DNA of 64,000 bases, taken from the NCBI GenBank assembly GCA_037367405.1, contig JAZKJV010010762.1, positions 372,001 through 436,000 on the forward strand, given 5' to 3'. The notes under the pieces were generated by a model. The model saw nothing but the letters and a program-made list of their open reading frames with translations. It ran no database searches and was not told where the DNA came from. Each line of letters begins with the position of its first letter. The first letter of the stretch is position 1. Source of the DNA: Ottelia alismoides (Eukaryota > Streptophyta > Magnoliopsida > Alismatales > Hydrocharitaceae). Of this stretch, positions 37,760-48,762 are shown in pieces. The position numbers and the translations under genes are program-made.

Positions 37760-40700
37760 GAGTCAATGCCTCGTGAGAGGCAGATGATGCATACGCAAAA
37801 GTCTGGTTATCTGGAACTCTGGCGATCGAGATTGCCAATGATATTCTTCATCAGCCCACGGCCAAAGACATGTGGGATATTATGGCGGCAACATACTCTC
37901 AAGCGAAGAATGAGACGAAGATTCTGCAACTCCAGCATGATATATTCACTATAAAGCAGAATGGTCGCCCTCTATACTCACTCTACACATCCCTGCGAGG
38001 GATGTTCGAGAAGCTATACAGCTTCATGCCTCTGACAGCCACGCCAGAGCAACAAAAGACCTACCGGAATGCGACTATGGTGGGCGTTTTCCTTGCTGCA
38101 CTTGATCCCGAGTATGAGGCGGCACGATCCCAGATCTTGGCAGATTCTACTATTCCTCCCATGGAGGAAGCTTTTCACAGATTGAGCCGCATCACCGTCC
38201 CTTCTACGGCCACGAATCAGAATGCTTTAGCCATGGCTGCCAACAGGGGTCGTGGATTTCATCATCAGACTCGTGGACGTGGACCTCGTGGTAGAGGAGG
38301 TCGTACTCGACCAACATGTACCTACTGCCATCGCGTCGGACACAATGAAGACACATGCTACTCTAAGCATGGATTTCCTGCATCTGCACGAGTCGCCGAG
38401 CAGATAAAGCCTTTATCTGCTGCCTCTTTGGATCAGCGGTTCGATGATTTAGTTGCCCGTCTAAGGGGCATTATTCCCCATCTGGCCCAGCACCCACTAC
38501 TGAGAATCAATCTGATGCTGCTGCATCTGCTTCTTCGTCTACCAGTGCATCAGGTAGCATACTTGCATTTACCAGCAGTAGATCAGATACTTTACCTTGG
38601 ATTATGGACTCGGGAGCCACACATCATCTATGTGGCGATCAGAGTTTACTTACAGGATACACTCAGATCCCTCCAGGCAGAACAATGGTTATTGCCAATG
38701 GTACACATTCCCCAATTACTGGTCAGGGGGAGATTAGACTGACATCTTCTATGCAGCTCAAGAATGTGTTACATGCGCCTGATTTTTCATTGAATTTATT
38801 ATCAATCAATCAGATTACAAAGGATTTACAATGTCGGGCAATTTTTGATCCATCTTCTCTTGTTTTTCAGGACATCCTTACGGGCAACGTGATTGGTCGT
38901 AGCTATGAGCAAGGAGGCCTCTATCGCCTCAATCAGACTACTTTTGCTGGAACCTCATCCCTACCTACCGGACCTATATCTCCTCTGCTATGGCATCTGC
39001 GCTTTGGACATCTACCGCTTCAGAAGTTACGTCGTGTGTTACCCCAGGGTCTGCCTCACACATCCATCCAATGTGAGGCTTGTCAGTTGGGATAGCATCA
39101 TCGATCTACCTTTCCCAGTCGTCAGGGTCGGAGTAGTACCTCCAAGTTTGAGTTATTTCATATTGATATCTGGGGTCCGAGTCGTATTCTTGATCATAGT
39201 TATTGTGGATGACTTCTCTCGTGTGTCATGGTATTTTTGTTGAAAAATAAATCTGAAGCAGGGAATATTATTATCCATTTTCATAATGAGATTCGTAATG
39301 TTTTCTCCCATCTGTTAAAATTGTGAGAAGTGATAATGTAGGAATTGTGTACTCATGTTCTAGCTAATTACTACTCATCCCAAAGGATTATCCATCAGAC
39401 ATCCTGTGCCTATACCTCCCAACAAAATGGGATCGCTGAAAGGAAACATCGCCACCTACTAGATGTCACCAGGTCACTTCTTATACAGAGTCATGCTCCT
39501 TATTCTTACTGGGGTGACGCGGTTCTCACAGCATGCTACCTAATTAATCGTATGCCGTCCTCTATTCTAGGTGAACAGATTCCTTTCTCCTTATCTTTCC
39601 TGGTAAGGATCTGTTTTCCCTTACTCCTCGTGTTTTTGGTTCGGTTGCATTTATCCACCAGTTGTCTCTCGGTACTGACAAGCTCTCTCCTAGGGCTGTC
39701 AAGTATGTGTTTGTTGGGTACTCCAGAACTCAGAAAGGGTACAAGTGCTATAATCCATTGCGTAGGCGGTATCTTATTAGTGCAGATGTTACATTTTTTG
39801 AATCCGTAATGTATTTTTCATCCCCAGGTGATCAGTTGCTTCCTCCAGTTACTACCGATGCCATCTATATGACACCACCACAACCACCACCAGTAACACC
39901 ACCACCACCACCACCACCACCAGCTCCTTTACCATCATCGGCACCTCCTATTCCTATACCTGTTTCACCACTACCATTTCATTATACCCGCAGGCCTACT
40001 CCAGCTCATGGTCATGACTCATCACCTAGCTCGCCTAAGGTATGTTCTGAAGATATTACTCTTGATGGATCTGATGATATTTCTGCGCACGATGTGTTAC
40101 AGAGGACAGATGATGACACAACTGATCTAGATGTTCCTATTGCTATACGCAAATCGAAGCGGAGCTACGCCTCATATCCTTTAGCAGCTTCTGTGTCATT
40201 TGAACGACTATCTGGGGATTTCAGGAACTTTGTGGTTGCTTTGTCAGCTGTTGATATTCCACGGAATTACCAAGATGCCCTAAAGGATAGTAGATGGCGT
40301 CTAGCAATGGAGGAAGAAATGACAGCACTTCAGTCTAGAGGAACTTGGAGTCTGGTTCCTATACCTGCAGATGTGCCCCCAGTGAGCTGCAAGTGGGTAT
40401 TTACAGTCAAGCAGAATGCAGATGGCAGTATCGACAGATACAAGGCTCGTCTTGTTGCTCGAGGCTTTACACAGGCATACGGGGTGGACTATCTTGATAC
40501 ATTCTCACCAGTGGCCCGTCATTCCACTCTACGGATCTTGCTGTCAGTTGCGGTTACTCGTGAGTGGCCGCTATATCAGTTGGATGTGAAGAATGCGTTC
40601 TTATATGGTGACTTGTAGGAGGAAGTCTACATGCAACAGCCACCCGGTTTTGCTGTTGAGGGGGAGTGTTCCAAGATGTGCAGACTCCATAAGGCCATCT

Positions 40701-41263
40701 ATGGCCTTAAGCAGAGCCCCAGAGCATGGTTTCAGAAGCTCTCAGACCTCTTTGAGAAACAGGGATACAAACGTTCTAATGCTGATCATTCCTTGTTTGT
40801 ACAAAAGACTTCAAGAGGTATTATTGCAATCATGGTCTATATAGATGACATCTTGATTACAGGTGATGATGTACAAGGGATAAAGAAGGCGAAAGAAATG
40901 CTGGGTAGCGAATTTGTCACCAAGGACCTTGGAGTTCTTAGATACTTTCTGAGACTGGAGTTTGCCAGAAATCCGCATGGGTTGGTAATGTCTCAGAGAA
41001 AATATGTCACTGACCTGTTGAGTGAGACAGGAATGCTTGGATGCCGACCTGCTACTACACCGATGGATCCCAGTATGAAGCTATATGATGGTGATACAGA
41101 GGAGGTGGATAGGAGGAGATACAGAGAACTGGTGGGCAAAGTCCTATACGTCACTATTACCAGGCCCGACATAGCCTTTACTGTGAGTCGAGTGAGCCAG
41201 TTCATGGAGCAACCACGTCAGGTTCACATGGATGCAATACAGATGATACTTAGGTACCTCAAG

Positions 41264-41771
41264 TAGGGATGAAAACGGTCGGATACAGATACGAATATAA
41301 CTATAATCATATCCTTATCCATTTTAAAATACGAATATGAATGCGGATACGACTATTAACGGATGTCAAAAATGTGTTACCATATCCTTAAAAACGAATA
41401 CGAATGTAAAACGAATACGAATCGGATATGAATAATAACAGAAAGTTTTAATAGATTAATTAAAATATACATGTTTAGGATGGTTTACATATAAAATAAA
41501 TATATCAGATATAGTAATTTCATAACAATTATATCAACAATGGTGATTGCAATCATAAAATGTTGTTACACACTGTAATAAATAAATTTATTTCTATACT
41601 TATGTACGAAAAGGAATATACGAACACGAATGCGAATATTAACGAATGTTAAAGTGATATCCATATTCGCATCCATTTTAAAACGAATACGAATACAAAT
41701 GTTAAAATATGTATAAAACGAATACGATAACGGATCGGATACGAATATATTCACATTCGTTTTCATCCCTA
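41264..41771. mobile_element. 508-bp hAT MITE nested in Copia-2 RNase H
   Basis: Flanked by a perfect 8-bp duplication, ACCTCAAG (41256-41263 and 41772-41779). Termini are TAGGGATGAAAACG on both ends in inverted orientation. The interior is composed of GGATACGAATAC-type words and has no coding capacity. It disrupts the codons after MILRYLK of the RNase H region. Confidence 0.92.
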
Positions 41772-42314
41772 ACCTCAAGTCATCACCGGGCGCGGGTCTA
41801 CTGTTCAAGAAAGGCAAGGTGATCTCCATCTCAGCCTGTGCAGATGCAGATTATGCAGGGTGTCCCAAGGACAGGAAGTCCACCTCTGGGTTTGCTATGT
41901 ACGTTGGAGATTCCCTAATCTCGTGGAGGAGCAAGAAACAAACTGTGGTAGCAAGGTCTAGTGCGGAATCTGAATATAGGGCTATGGCCCAAGCCATTAC
42001 AGAAATGATGTGGGTAAAAGCTGTGCTTACAGACCTACATATAGAAGTCCCACTTCCTATGGCTTTAGAGTGTGACAATCAGGCGGCATTGTTCATTGCA
42101 AACAATCCAGCATTCTATGAACGAACCAAGCACATTGAAGTTGATTGCCACTTTATTCGTGATATGATTCATAAGGGATTCATTGCTGCATCCCATGTTA
42201 GTTTAGAAAATCAAACTGCAGATATTTTCACCAAGGCATTACTGCGAGGCCCATTTCAGAAGTGTGCGTCCAAGCTGAGCATGATTGACATCTATGCTCC
42301 ATCTTGAGGGGGAG

Positions 42315-42457
42315 TGTAAACATATTATCTACTTATGTAGTCTCTTGTTATTTTTCATTCTCTGCAGTACTCTTTATGTAATTTACCCATAGGCTACTCT
42401 CCTATATAAGAGAGCCTAGGACTGATGGAATAAGCATCTTCTTCTATTTTCCCAACA
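42315..42457 (+). repeat. Copia-2 3' LTR
   Basis: 143 bp starting TGTAAACATATTATC. It differs from the 5' LTR by a 3-bp length change near the start and about three substitutions. Confidence 0.9.
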
Positions 42458-42812
42458 CCATGGTTAGTCATAAGCCCTTTGGAGTCTGGACCATCCCTTT
42501 TCTTAGTTGCCCATACTGACTGAATTCTACCTTAAACTTTTCATCATAGAATTGCCCTCAGAAGAGCTTCTGTCAGTCTATTTTAGCTTGTAATCTTTGG
42601 CCCTCAGTACCTTCTTCAATTGATCATGGTATCATGAATCATCTTAGATTAAATCAAATGATCATTTTGATTTTCATGTTTCATGCAGGGTGAATTTAGT
42701 AAGATTGTTTCTTCCAAGTTTTTTAAGTGTTATTGTCTCTTCATTTTTGTGATCCATGCCTTCTATTATTGCTTTGAGGTGTTGTTGATGGTCCGTATCT
42801 CTGGATGTGCAG

Positions 42813-43621
42813 TTCACAGGGCCTATGCTACATTATGACGACTCTGGAAATTCCTTGGACACCAGCCTAGCATTGCAGCCTAATGTTTCACACATACATG
42901 AGAAATGCATTAATTGGTATACTTAACTAAGCTTACTGTTCCATAGTTCTAAGAAACGAATTAAGAACTTTCTCTTTGAACATTATTTTCTTTTATTCCT
43001 TCATTTTTCTTTCTTTCTTGTCTTAGTGGAGAAAATGGTATGTTTGTGCATCTTGTGCATGCTTGTGCACATTCTGTGTTTGGGCATGTACATATATGTA
43101 CCTCTCTAATCAGTTCCAGTTGTCTGATTTATGTTATCCATTGTTTGATTACCGATGCAGTATTTTTTCCTGGTGCTGTCTAAATATGGCATACTTTGAA
43201 TTCTATTATTTATTCGTTTAGTTTATTCTTCAGGGCACCACGGGTATATTTTGATGGGGATGTTGCAAAAAAATTAGAAGGTGAAGTGTCACGAGCTGCA
43301 AATATTAAATGCAACAAAGTGCGGACAGAAAGGAGCAGCGATTGGGTGCTACACAAAGAGCTGCCGCAAAAGCTACTACGTTCCTTGTGCCCTTGAAGTT
43401 GAAGGCTGCCGTTGGGATAATGTGAACTTCAAATCCTGTTTAATTTTGTTTGTGATTCTAGCCAAATTTCTATTTTCAAGCTTATGAATGCTTGTTTGTG
43501 GTTTTGCAGCCTTGCAGGACAACTTTTTAATGCTTTGCCCAACTCATTTCTCAAAGAAATTTCCCAGTGATAGATCAAAGACTTAAAAGAAAGTGATAAG
43601 TGCCAAACCTTCTGTTCCATT
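42813..43621 (+). pseudogene. BARD1: BARD1-like exons 7-9 (ePHD finger), frameshifted
   Basis: Exon 7 (42813-42916) encodes FTGPMLHYDDSGNSL, then VSHIHEKCINW, supplying the conserved His and Cys. Exon 8 (43234-43421) encodes APRVYFDGDVAKKLEGEVSR, then IKCNK. One extra G at 43319 throws the frame off; one frame over it resumes as CGQKGAAIGCYTKSC, RKSYYVPCALEVEGCRWDN. Exon 9 (from 43518) reads DNFLMLCPTHFSKKFPSDRS, then hits a TAA at 43584-43586. Its 3' border is uncertain; a GT at 43622 would keep phase with exon 10. The pattern of Cys and His matches the extended PHD finger of BARD1/BRCA1 in plants. Confidence 0.85.
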
Positions 43622-43702
43622 GTATGCCTTCAACCCATAAGTTCTTTCATGTTTTGATAGGTAACCCCCTAATTGTCATACAGTTCATCTTTTATCTTTT
43701 AG

Positions 43703-43826
43703 CGAGGACTTCAAGCCATCTGTGGATTCAAAATCTGAATCAAGTGGTGGGGACATCTGGATAACTGCTCTTGATGCGACTAAAGGATGGGTTTTTTGCG
43801 GATCTGCCCTTTCTAGTTCAGAGAAC
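43703..43826 (+). pseudogene. BARD1: BARD1-like exon 10 (start of BRCT1)
   Basis: Follows TTTTAG and ends before GTAAGT. It encodes an acidic linker and then GWVFCGSALSSSEN, the first strand of a BRCT repeat (family: FCGSALSxxEK). The exon is open throughout. The next exon lies 8.2 kb away because of a MULE insertion. Confidence 0.85.
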
Positions 43827-46442
43827 GTAAGTTGTACTTATATTTTGTGTAGATATAGCATTTAGCAATTGTAGTATCCAACTAGCTGGGGCCCTCTACA
43901 ACCGTGGATCCATCATCTTCTACATCCCATATGCCAATCTTTCAATGTTGTGTTTTGAGGGAAAATGTCTAGATGAAGGCACTATACATATATGCATTTA
44001 TATATCTTTTGCTTTAGAATACAACTATGTATTTTTAGGAAAATGCCATGTTGAAATGGAATTGGAGGGACCCCTTTATGTAGAAGTTAAAGTGTTATCC
44101 AAGGCCTCATAAACCATTTAATATCTTGATCAAATTAGTGATTGGATTCGAAGATAATTATATTTATTGCAAATATTTTCAGAGATTTCACCTCTCTGAC
44201 TCCGATAATCTGTAATATACCATTTTATATCAATGTGAATTTAGAAGTACAGAACATCTAATGATGGCCGTGTAAATTCACTTCAAACTATTCAGATCTT
44301 TCATTAAATAGGTTAGCTGCTAAAACCGTGCTAGAAAAATAATGTCTTTCATTACACAATAATATTAGGGTTTTTATCAGTTGTGCCCCTTCGAGATATT
44401 ACACTATCAGTTATGCCCCTCCTTTTTTAGGAATATCAGTTATGCCCACAACTTCTTGTTGTTTTATCACTTGTGCCCCTCCGTTACTTTAACCGTCAAT
44501 GAGTTGAACTTAACCATGATTTTTTCAAACCATGGTTAGGTTAAAAGGGGCATAATTGTCAAAAAGCTCCATATGCTCTTCCTCACACTCCCCAGCCTCC
44601 TCCCGCTCCTCCTCATTCCCCATCCTCCGAAGACCCCTCCTCCTGTGCCCCCTTGCAGACATGCTAGTACTCCATCCGCATCTGATATTTCCTTCATCCC
44701 AGCACCTGAAGCTAGTCGCACATCATGAGTTTGACAATCAAAAGCATTCCTGATCCCACTCGATCGATCGAACACATAGATGTTGAAAAGCATCTGGGGT
44801 TTCTGTAACCATCAAGAACAGATCCGATCGCTTGTAGCAATGTCGTCACCGCATAAAAATCTGCAGATTTGGGTGTTTTGACGCAACACATCCCGACACC
44901 GGCATCTAATTCATTTAGCACCACCTACAACCTGCCGTATCTGGAGCTTTTGGACATGCAGTTGCAATCTACATCTAATCCAAGGGATGCCTGCACACTT
45001 TCATCGAGCCGCACATCCGATCGAAACCATCACCGCCGTTCATGAATCCTCTGCACCTCGAAGCTTCAACGCCTCCTAAAGGTCAACCGCTTGGGATGGA
45101 GGAAGTGGAGGTAGAGATGAGGAAGCAAGAGGTGGCGGGGGGAGGTTGACTTGGTGATGGAGGAGAAGGGGTCGGAGGTGGGGAAGCAGGGGGTGGTGGG
45201 GGGAGGTTGGGCCGGGGATAGAGGAGGGGCTGGAGGTGGGGATGCTGGGGGCGGCATGGGGAGGCCGAGCTGGGTATCGAGGAGGAGTGGCTGGAGGTGA
45301 GGAAGTATCGGGCAGAGGAGGGGTCGGGGGGAGGAACACCGGGCGAATGAGGAGGGTGCAGGGGACGAGCAGTAGGTGGGGAAGGAGTATGTGGCACAAT
45401 AGAGGAGCAGCGGGCGGAGGAGGGGGGACGAAGTAGGAGCAGTGGTGGGAGTAGGCTGGGGAGGAGCAACGGGCGCAGGTCTTGTTCGACGACCTTGACG
45501 GGCATGGGGGAGGAGGCTGGGGAGTCGGAGGAGGAGGGAGCACCGGAGGATGGGGAAGGAGGAGTAGGGGAGGAGGTTGAAAGATATTTTTAACCCTTTT
45601 TTATAATTTAATTCCCTTTGTGTCCCTAAAGTTAACGTCCGTTTACGTTGGAGATGGACGACAACTAACCCGAGGAGCATGGGGAGGCCGGGCTAGGTAT
45701 GGAGGAGGAGTGGCTGGAGGTGAGGAAGTATCGGGCAGAGGAGGGGTCGGGGGGAGGAGCAGCGGGCGAATGAGGAGGGTGGAGGGGACGAGCAGTAGGC
45801 GAGGAAGGAGGATGGGGCACAATAGAGGAGTAACGCGCGGAGGAGGGGGCACATAGGAGGAGCAGTGGTCGGAGGAGGCTGGGGAGGAGCAACGGGCGGA
45901 GGTCTTGTTCGACGACCTTGACGGGCATGGGGGAGGAGGCTGGGGAGTCGGGGGAGGAGGGAGCACCGGAGGATGGGGAAGGAGGAGTAGGGGAGGAGGT
46001 TGAAAGATATTTTTAACCCTTTTTTATAATTTAATTCCCTTTGTGTCCCTAAAGTTAACGTCCGTTTACGTTGGAGATGGACGACAACTAACCCGAGGAG
46101 CATGGGGAGGCCGGGCTAGGTATGGAGGAGTGGCGGGAGGTGAGGAAGTATCGGGCAGAGGAGGGGTCGGGGGGAGGAGCAGCGGGCGAATGAGGGTGCA
46201 GGGGACGAGCAGTAGGCGAGGAAGGAGGATGGGGCACAATCGAGGAGTAACGGGCGGAGGAGGGGGCACATAGGAGGAGCAGCGGTTGGAGGAGGCTGGG
46301 GAGGAGCAACGGGCGGAGGTCTTGTTCGACGACCTTGACGTGCATGGGGGAGGAGGCTGGGGAGTCGGGGGATGAGGGAGCACCAGAGGATGGGGAAGGA
46401 GTAGGGGAGGAGGTTGAAAGATATTTTTAACCTTTTTTATAA

Positions 46443-47921
46443 GGGATTTTATCACTTGTGCCCTTCCGAGATCTCGCAATATCAGTTATACCCCTATCTT
46501 TTTGGTAATATCAGTTGTGCCCCTCACTTCTTGCTATTTTATCACTTGTGCCCCTCGGGTTAGTGACCGTCCATCCACAGTGCAAACAGACGTTAACTTT
46601 GAGGACATAAGCGGTATTAATTTAAAAAAAAGATTATATGGTCACTTTATACCCTCTTCTTCTTCTTCCTCTTCCCCCATCCTCTTCCTTCTCCTCCAAC
46701 CTCTTCCTCCACCTCCCTCTCCGCCTCTCTATTCAAACCCGTATCGCCAGCGTCGTCACAGAGTTTGTCGCCACCAAGGAGCTCGGGCTCCCCTCCGTCG
46801 TCTACTTCCCCTCCAGTACCGCCTACCTGCACCCCGTCCTCGGCCCCCAGGTGCTCCGCCCCATCGTCCAGAACCACTGCCATCTGCGACCCCTCCTCTT
46901 TCCTGACGGCAACGCCCCTCGGCCACCGCTGCCATCATCCGCCGATCCAGCGCCCCACACCTCCTCCTTCAAGGTGGCCCGCACCTTCCTCCGCCCAGCC
47001 ACGCGGCTGCGCCGCCAGCAACCTCCCCCGACGGTCCCAGAATGGGAAGCCTCAGCCGCACAGCCCCCCTACCTCCCCTTCCCCCCGCACCCCCCCCCCC
47101 CCCCCCCCCCCCCCGCACAACCCCTTCCCTCCGCGTACCCCCGCATAGCCCCCCCGCACAGCGCCCCTACCTCCCCTTCCCCCCGCACAGCCCCTTCCCC
47201 CCGCACGCCTATGCACAGCCCCCCCCCCCCTGCACAACGCCCCTACCTCCCCTTCCCTCCTCCCCCCGCACCCCTCCCGTACTGCCCCTGCACCTCCCCT
47301 TTCCCACGCATCACCCCGCACAACCCCCTCTGCCCCCTGCACCATTCCCGCACTGCCCCCTCCGGGAGTCGACGACGCTTGGCGTGAAGCAACGCACGGG
47401 CTGGGAGCTACAGGAGGGGGGTTGCGCCAGCGAGCCTTTTGCGAGAACGACGAAGCGCGGTGGTACGATCTGGAGGTGCAGGCTGCTGATGACGGTGGTC
47501 TGGTGTTGTGCGCGTAGCAATGGTGGTCGATGATGGGCTTTGCAGGGTTCCGATGGCGAGAAGATGGGAAGCGCGTGAGCAAGCAGTTGGTGGTGGAAGC
47601 TGCCTGCAGGTGTTGAGGAGGATGAAGCTCTTGGCGACGCGACAACTTGTTGGCGTTGGTGCGTTGGTGGATTGATCGCCCGCTGGCGAAGGTTGAAGCA
47701 CGTGGTGGAGGAGGAAGAAGAGGACTCTGGACAATAATACCCCTCTTAACTGCACCAAGGTTTGAAAAAACCATGGTTAAGTCAATTCATTAACAGTCAA
47801 TCTGACGGAAGGGCACAACTGATGACGGAAAAAGAAGTGAGGGGCACAACTGATATTACCAAAAAGATAGGGGCATAACTGATATTGCGAGATCTCAGAG
47901 GGGCACAAGTGATAAAAACCC
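46443..47921. mobile_element. MULE-B: second element of the same MULE family, nested in MULE-A
   Basis: 1479 bp flanked by the 9-bp duplication TTTTTATAA (46434-46442 and 47922-47930). Termini begin GGGATTTTATCACTTGTG on the left and GGGTTTTTATCACTTGTG on the other strand at the right. They carry the same four-fold TATCA(G/C)TT(G/A)TGCCC sub-repeat layout as MULE-A. The interior is GC-rich with long C runs (about 47088-47115) and CT-rich stretches. A plus-strand frame includes ELGLPSVVYFPSSTAYL, which looks like a captured coding fragment (Pack-MULE style); I cannot assign its source. Confidence 0.88.
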
Positions 47922-48157
47922 TTTTTATAATTTAATTCCCTTTGTGTCCCTAAAGTTAACGTCCGTTTACGTTGGAAATGGATGACAACTAACCCGAGGA
48001 GCATGGGGAGGCCGGGCTGGGTATGGAGGAAGACACTACAAACTGGACGTCCTTTGGGGACGCTTATTGGGGACGGTCAAGAAGTAACCGTCCCCAATAA
48101 CAATATCGGGGACGGTGGAGCGCAAATCTCGATATAATTCACAGGAGTCCATACTCA

Positions 48158-48664
48158 TTGATAATATCACATTCTGGCTATATCGTTAACGGGTTTAGAT
48201 TTCGAAAGAAGTCAATTGATGAAAATAAAGCGTCACAACTTTCAGGAGTAATAGTGAAGGCTGAACTCAATACTGAAATTGACGGATACTATGGCGAGAT
48301 TATTGATATACTTGAAATCAGTTTTACACATGATGCAAGGTGTGTTCTATTTCATTGCATCTGGTTCGATGTTGGTCGAGTTGGAGTAGGTTACAAAAAG
48401 GATAGAAATGGGGTTCTTTCTTTAAAGCAAACAAGTAGGTTACAAACAAATGAACCGTATACGCTTGCCAGTCAGGTCGAACAGGTCTTTTATGTTCCAG
48501 ATAACTCAGTTAGTGGATGGATAATACCAATTAGAACAACACCGAGAGATTTCTTCGACGTAAACGAAGAGGCAGATGCACTAGACAATGATGTAGCATA
48601 TCAAAATAACTCCAATGATTTTTTGAATGAGGTATTAGACAACGACAATGGAACTTGGAACTAG
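48158..48664 (+). CDS. C-terminal (DUF4216-type) part of a CACTA TNP2 transposase
   Basis: A 168-codon frame. It contains GYYGEIIDILEI, then VLFHCIWFDVGRVGVGYKKD, and TNEPYTLASQVEQVFYVPD. In En/Spm-type elements this region lies after the TNP2 catalytic domain, and its hallmark is a FKCxWFD/VFY pair like the one seen here. The tail is acidic and asparagine-rich (DNDVAYQNNSNDFLNEVLDN). The catalytic portion that should precede it is absent; only about 120 bp separate the frame from the element's left end. It is therefore a truncated gene, probably without transposase activity. Confidence 0.75.
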   Translation: MIISHSGYIVNGFRFRKKSIDENKASQLSGVIVKAELNTEIDGYYGEIIDILEISFTHDARCVLFHCIWFDVGRVGVGYKKDRNGVLSLKQTSRLQTNEPYTLASQVEQVFYVPDNSVSGWIIPIRTTPRDFFDVNEEADALDNDVAYQNNSNDFLNEVLDNDNGTWN

Positions 48665-48762
48665 CAATTGCAGGTAATTTTTTTTATTTTCAATTTCTAT
48701 TAATTGAAATTGTTGTCATCTATCGAAATGTATATATTTGAAATGCTTATTTAAAAATGCAG

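Larger units (their letters stand above)
35338..42307 (+). pseudogene. Copia-2 gag-pol, interrupted
   Basis: Gag opens MSESKADIPSIG at 35338, is cut by the hAT insertion after GVN, and resumes at 37768. A TGA at 37774-37776 precedes EADDAYAKVW. The zinc knuckle is CTYCHRVGHNEDTC (about 38318). Protease has the intact catalytic motif MDSGATHH (38604). A frame change separates it from gag. A TAG at 39093 falls in the integrase zinc region after QCEACQLG; the integrase core continues in pieces (TSQQNGIAERKHRHLLD). A Pro-rich linker is at about 39870-39970. Reverse transcriptase has WVFTVKQNADGSIDRYKARL and YIDDILITGDD. A TAG at 40616-40618 sits between YGDL and EEVYMQQP. RNase H is split by the second hAT MITE and resumes ADADYAGCPKDRKST, SSAESEYRAMA, KHIEVDCHF, stopping near 42307. 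Confidence 0.9.
34593..42457 (+). mobile_element. Copia-2: Ty1/copia LTR retrotransposon in intron 6, with two nested hAT elements
   Basis: A 7.9-kb insertion flanked by the 5-bp duplication CCATG (34588-34592 and 42458-42462). LTRs are 140 and 143 bp and differ at only a few positions. The primer-binding site TGGTATCAGAGC is at 34733 and the polypurine tract CTTGAGGGGGAG at 42303-42314. Removing the nested hAT elements (35511-37759, 41264-41771) leaves about 5.1 kb, a normal Copia length. It is related to Copia-1 across gag and pol but better preserved. It has the same orientation as the host gene. Confidence 0.92.

Noticed and set aside
45066..46479. Several long proline-rich minus-strand ORFs and glycine-rich plus-strand ORFs
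   Set aside because: They repeat with the 423-bp tandem unit and are explained by its GGAGGAG-rich composition.
46756..46900. UDP-glycosyltransferase gene
   Set aside because: Only about 17 residues look similar, with no PSPG box or further domain; kept only as a possible captured fragment.
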